A model generated the notes under the pieces. The model worked only from the letters and a program-made list of their open reading frames with translations. It ran no database searches and was not told where the DNA came from. This document shows, piece by piece, positions 63,921 through 64,000 of a stretch of 64,000 nucleotides of DNA. Position 1 is the stretch's first letter; each line of letters opens with the position of its first letter. Source of the DNA: Gammaproteobacteria bacterium (lineage in GTDB: Bacteria > Pseudomonadota > Gammaproteobacteria > UBA4575); assembly GCA_014075255.1 (NCBI GenBank), contig CP046178.1, positions 2,188,894 through 2,252,893 of the forward strand, in the 5' to 3' direction. The position numbers were made by a program, and so were the translations under genes.

Positions 63921-64000
63921 ACTTCACTCCACCTTGTTATAAGGTTGTATGGTTGATTAGTTTACGTATGTAATAAACCGCTTCCTGATAGCCGTTCGAA

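Overview
The window reads as an ordinary, A+T-rich chromosomal segment of a gammaproteobacterium. Supporting this are FabA, BolA, TrhO, TatD, PepN, DUF3301 and DUF4105 proteins, a TIGR04211-type SH3 protein, AqpZ and a type IV pilus minor-pilin/PilY1 operon. I see no rRNA, tRNA, CRISPR array, prophage or insertion sequence. A XylM/AlkB-type membrane di-iron hydroxylase and a XylA-like ferredoxin-reductase suggest a hydrocarbon- or lipid-oxidising aerobe. A PPi-type phosphofructokinase suggests PPi-linked glycolysis. Genus-level assignment is not possible from sequence reading alone.

Layout. 1-2.4 kb: small hypothetical genes, including a tandem duplicate pair. 2.5-6.5 kb: an acetolactate-synthase-like enzyme, a UPF0114 membrane protein, and a clan-A glycosidase-like gene interrupted by one in-frame TAG at the expected catalytic Glu. 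6.5-13.2 kb: AsmA-like protein, aquaporin Z, three exported or lipoprotein hypotheticals, and a Ycf46-like AAA+ ATPase. 13.5-21.1 kb: a GalT-like enzyme convergent with a tripartite RND efflux operon, whose outer-membrane TolC component is fused to an ABC-type substrate-binding domain. 21.3-23.4 kb: ion channel, retropepsin-like protease, and a TetR regulator facing a 53-residue membrane protein with shared operators. 23.5-29.9 kb: PPi-PFK, adenylate kinase, metallophosphoesterase, a putative metalloprotease, a ferredoxin-reductase with a Cys-rich partner, and a sulfurtransferase. 30-40 kb: PAS-GGDEF-EAL protein, Nudix, BolA, TatD, TrhO, PepN, double-CDGSH protein, FabA and a MerR-type regulator.

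40.4-48.4 kb: the XylM/AlkB-like hydroxylase, strikingly C-rich at third codon positions compared with its neighbours, then a helical hypothetical and the fimT-pilV-pilW-pilX-pilY1 operon. 48.4-54.2 kb: a membrane protein with a repeated short 'DEYL' motif, DinB, and a molybdopterin oxidoreductase paired with an NAD(P)H:ferredoxin-type reductase; this pair has no obvious assigned substrate. 54.3-64 kb: TraB/GumN-like protein, SH3 protein, an overlapping OmpA/BON plus helix-hairpin-helix pair, and a cluster of three very small genes. That cluster sits behind a structured RNA-like leader and beside a 36-bp perfect palindrome. Then come small exported proteins, a DUF4105 protein, glycerate kinase and a DUF2726 protein.

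The best candidates for undescribed biology are: the molybdo-oxidoreductase/flavo-ferredoxin pair; the SBP-TolC fusion efflux system; the small-gene cluster with its leader RNA; the TetR-small membrane protein switch; and the nonsense codon at the glycosidase active site. All functional statements are inferences from sequence reading and family knowledge; no database search was run.
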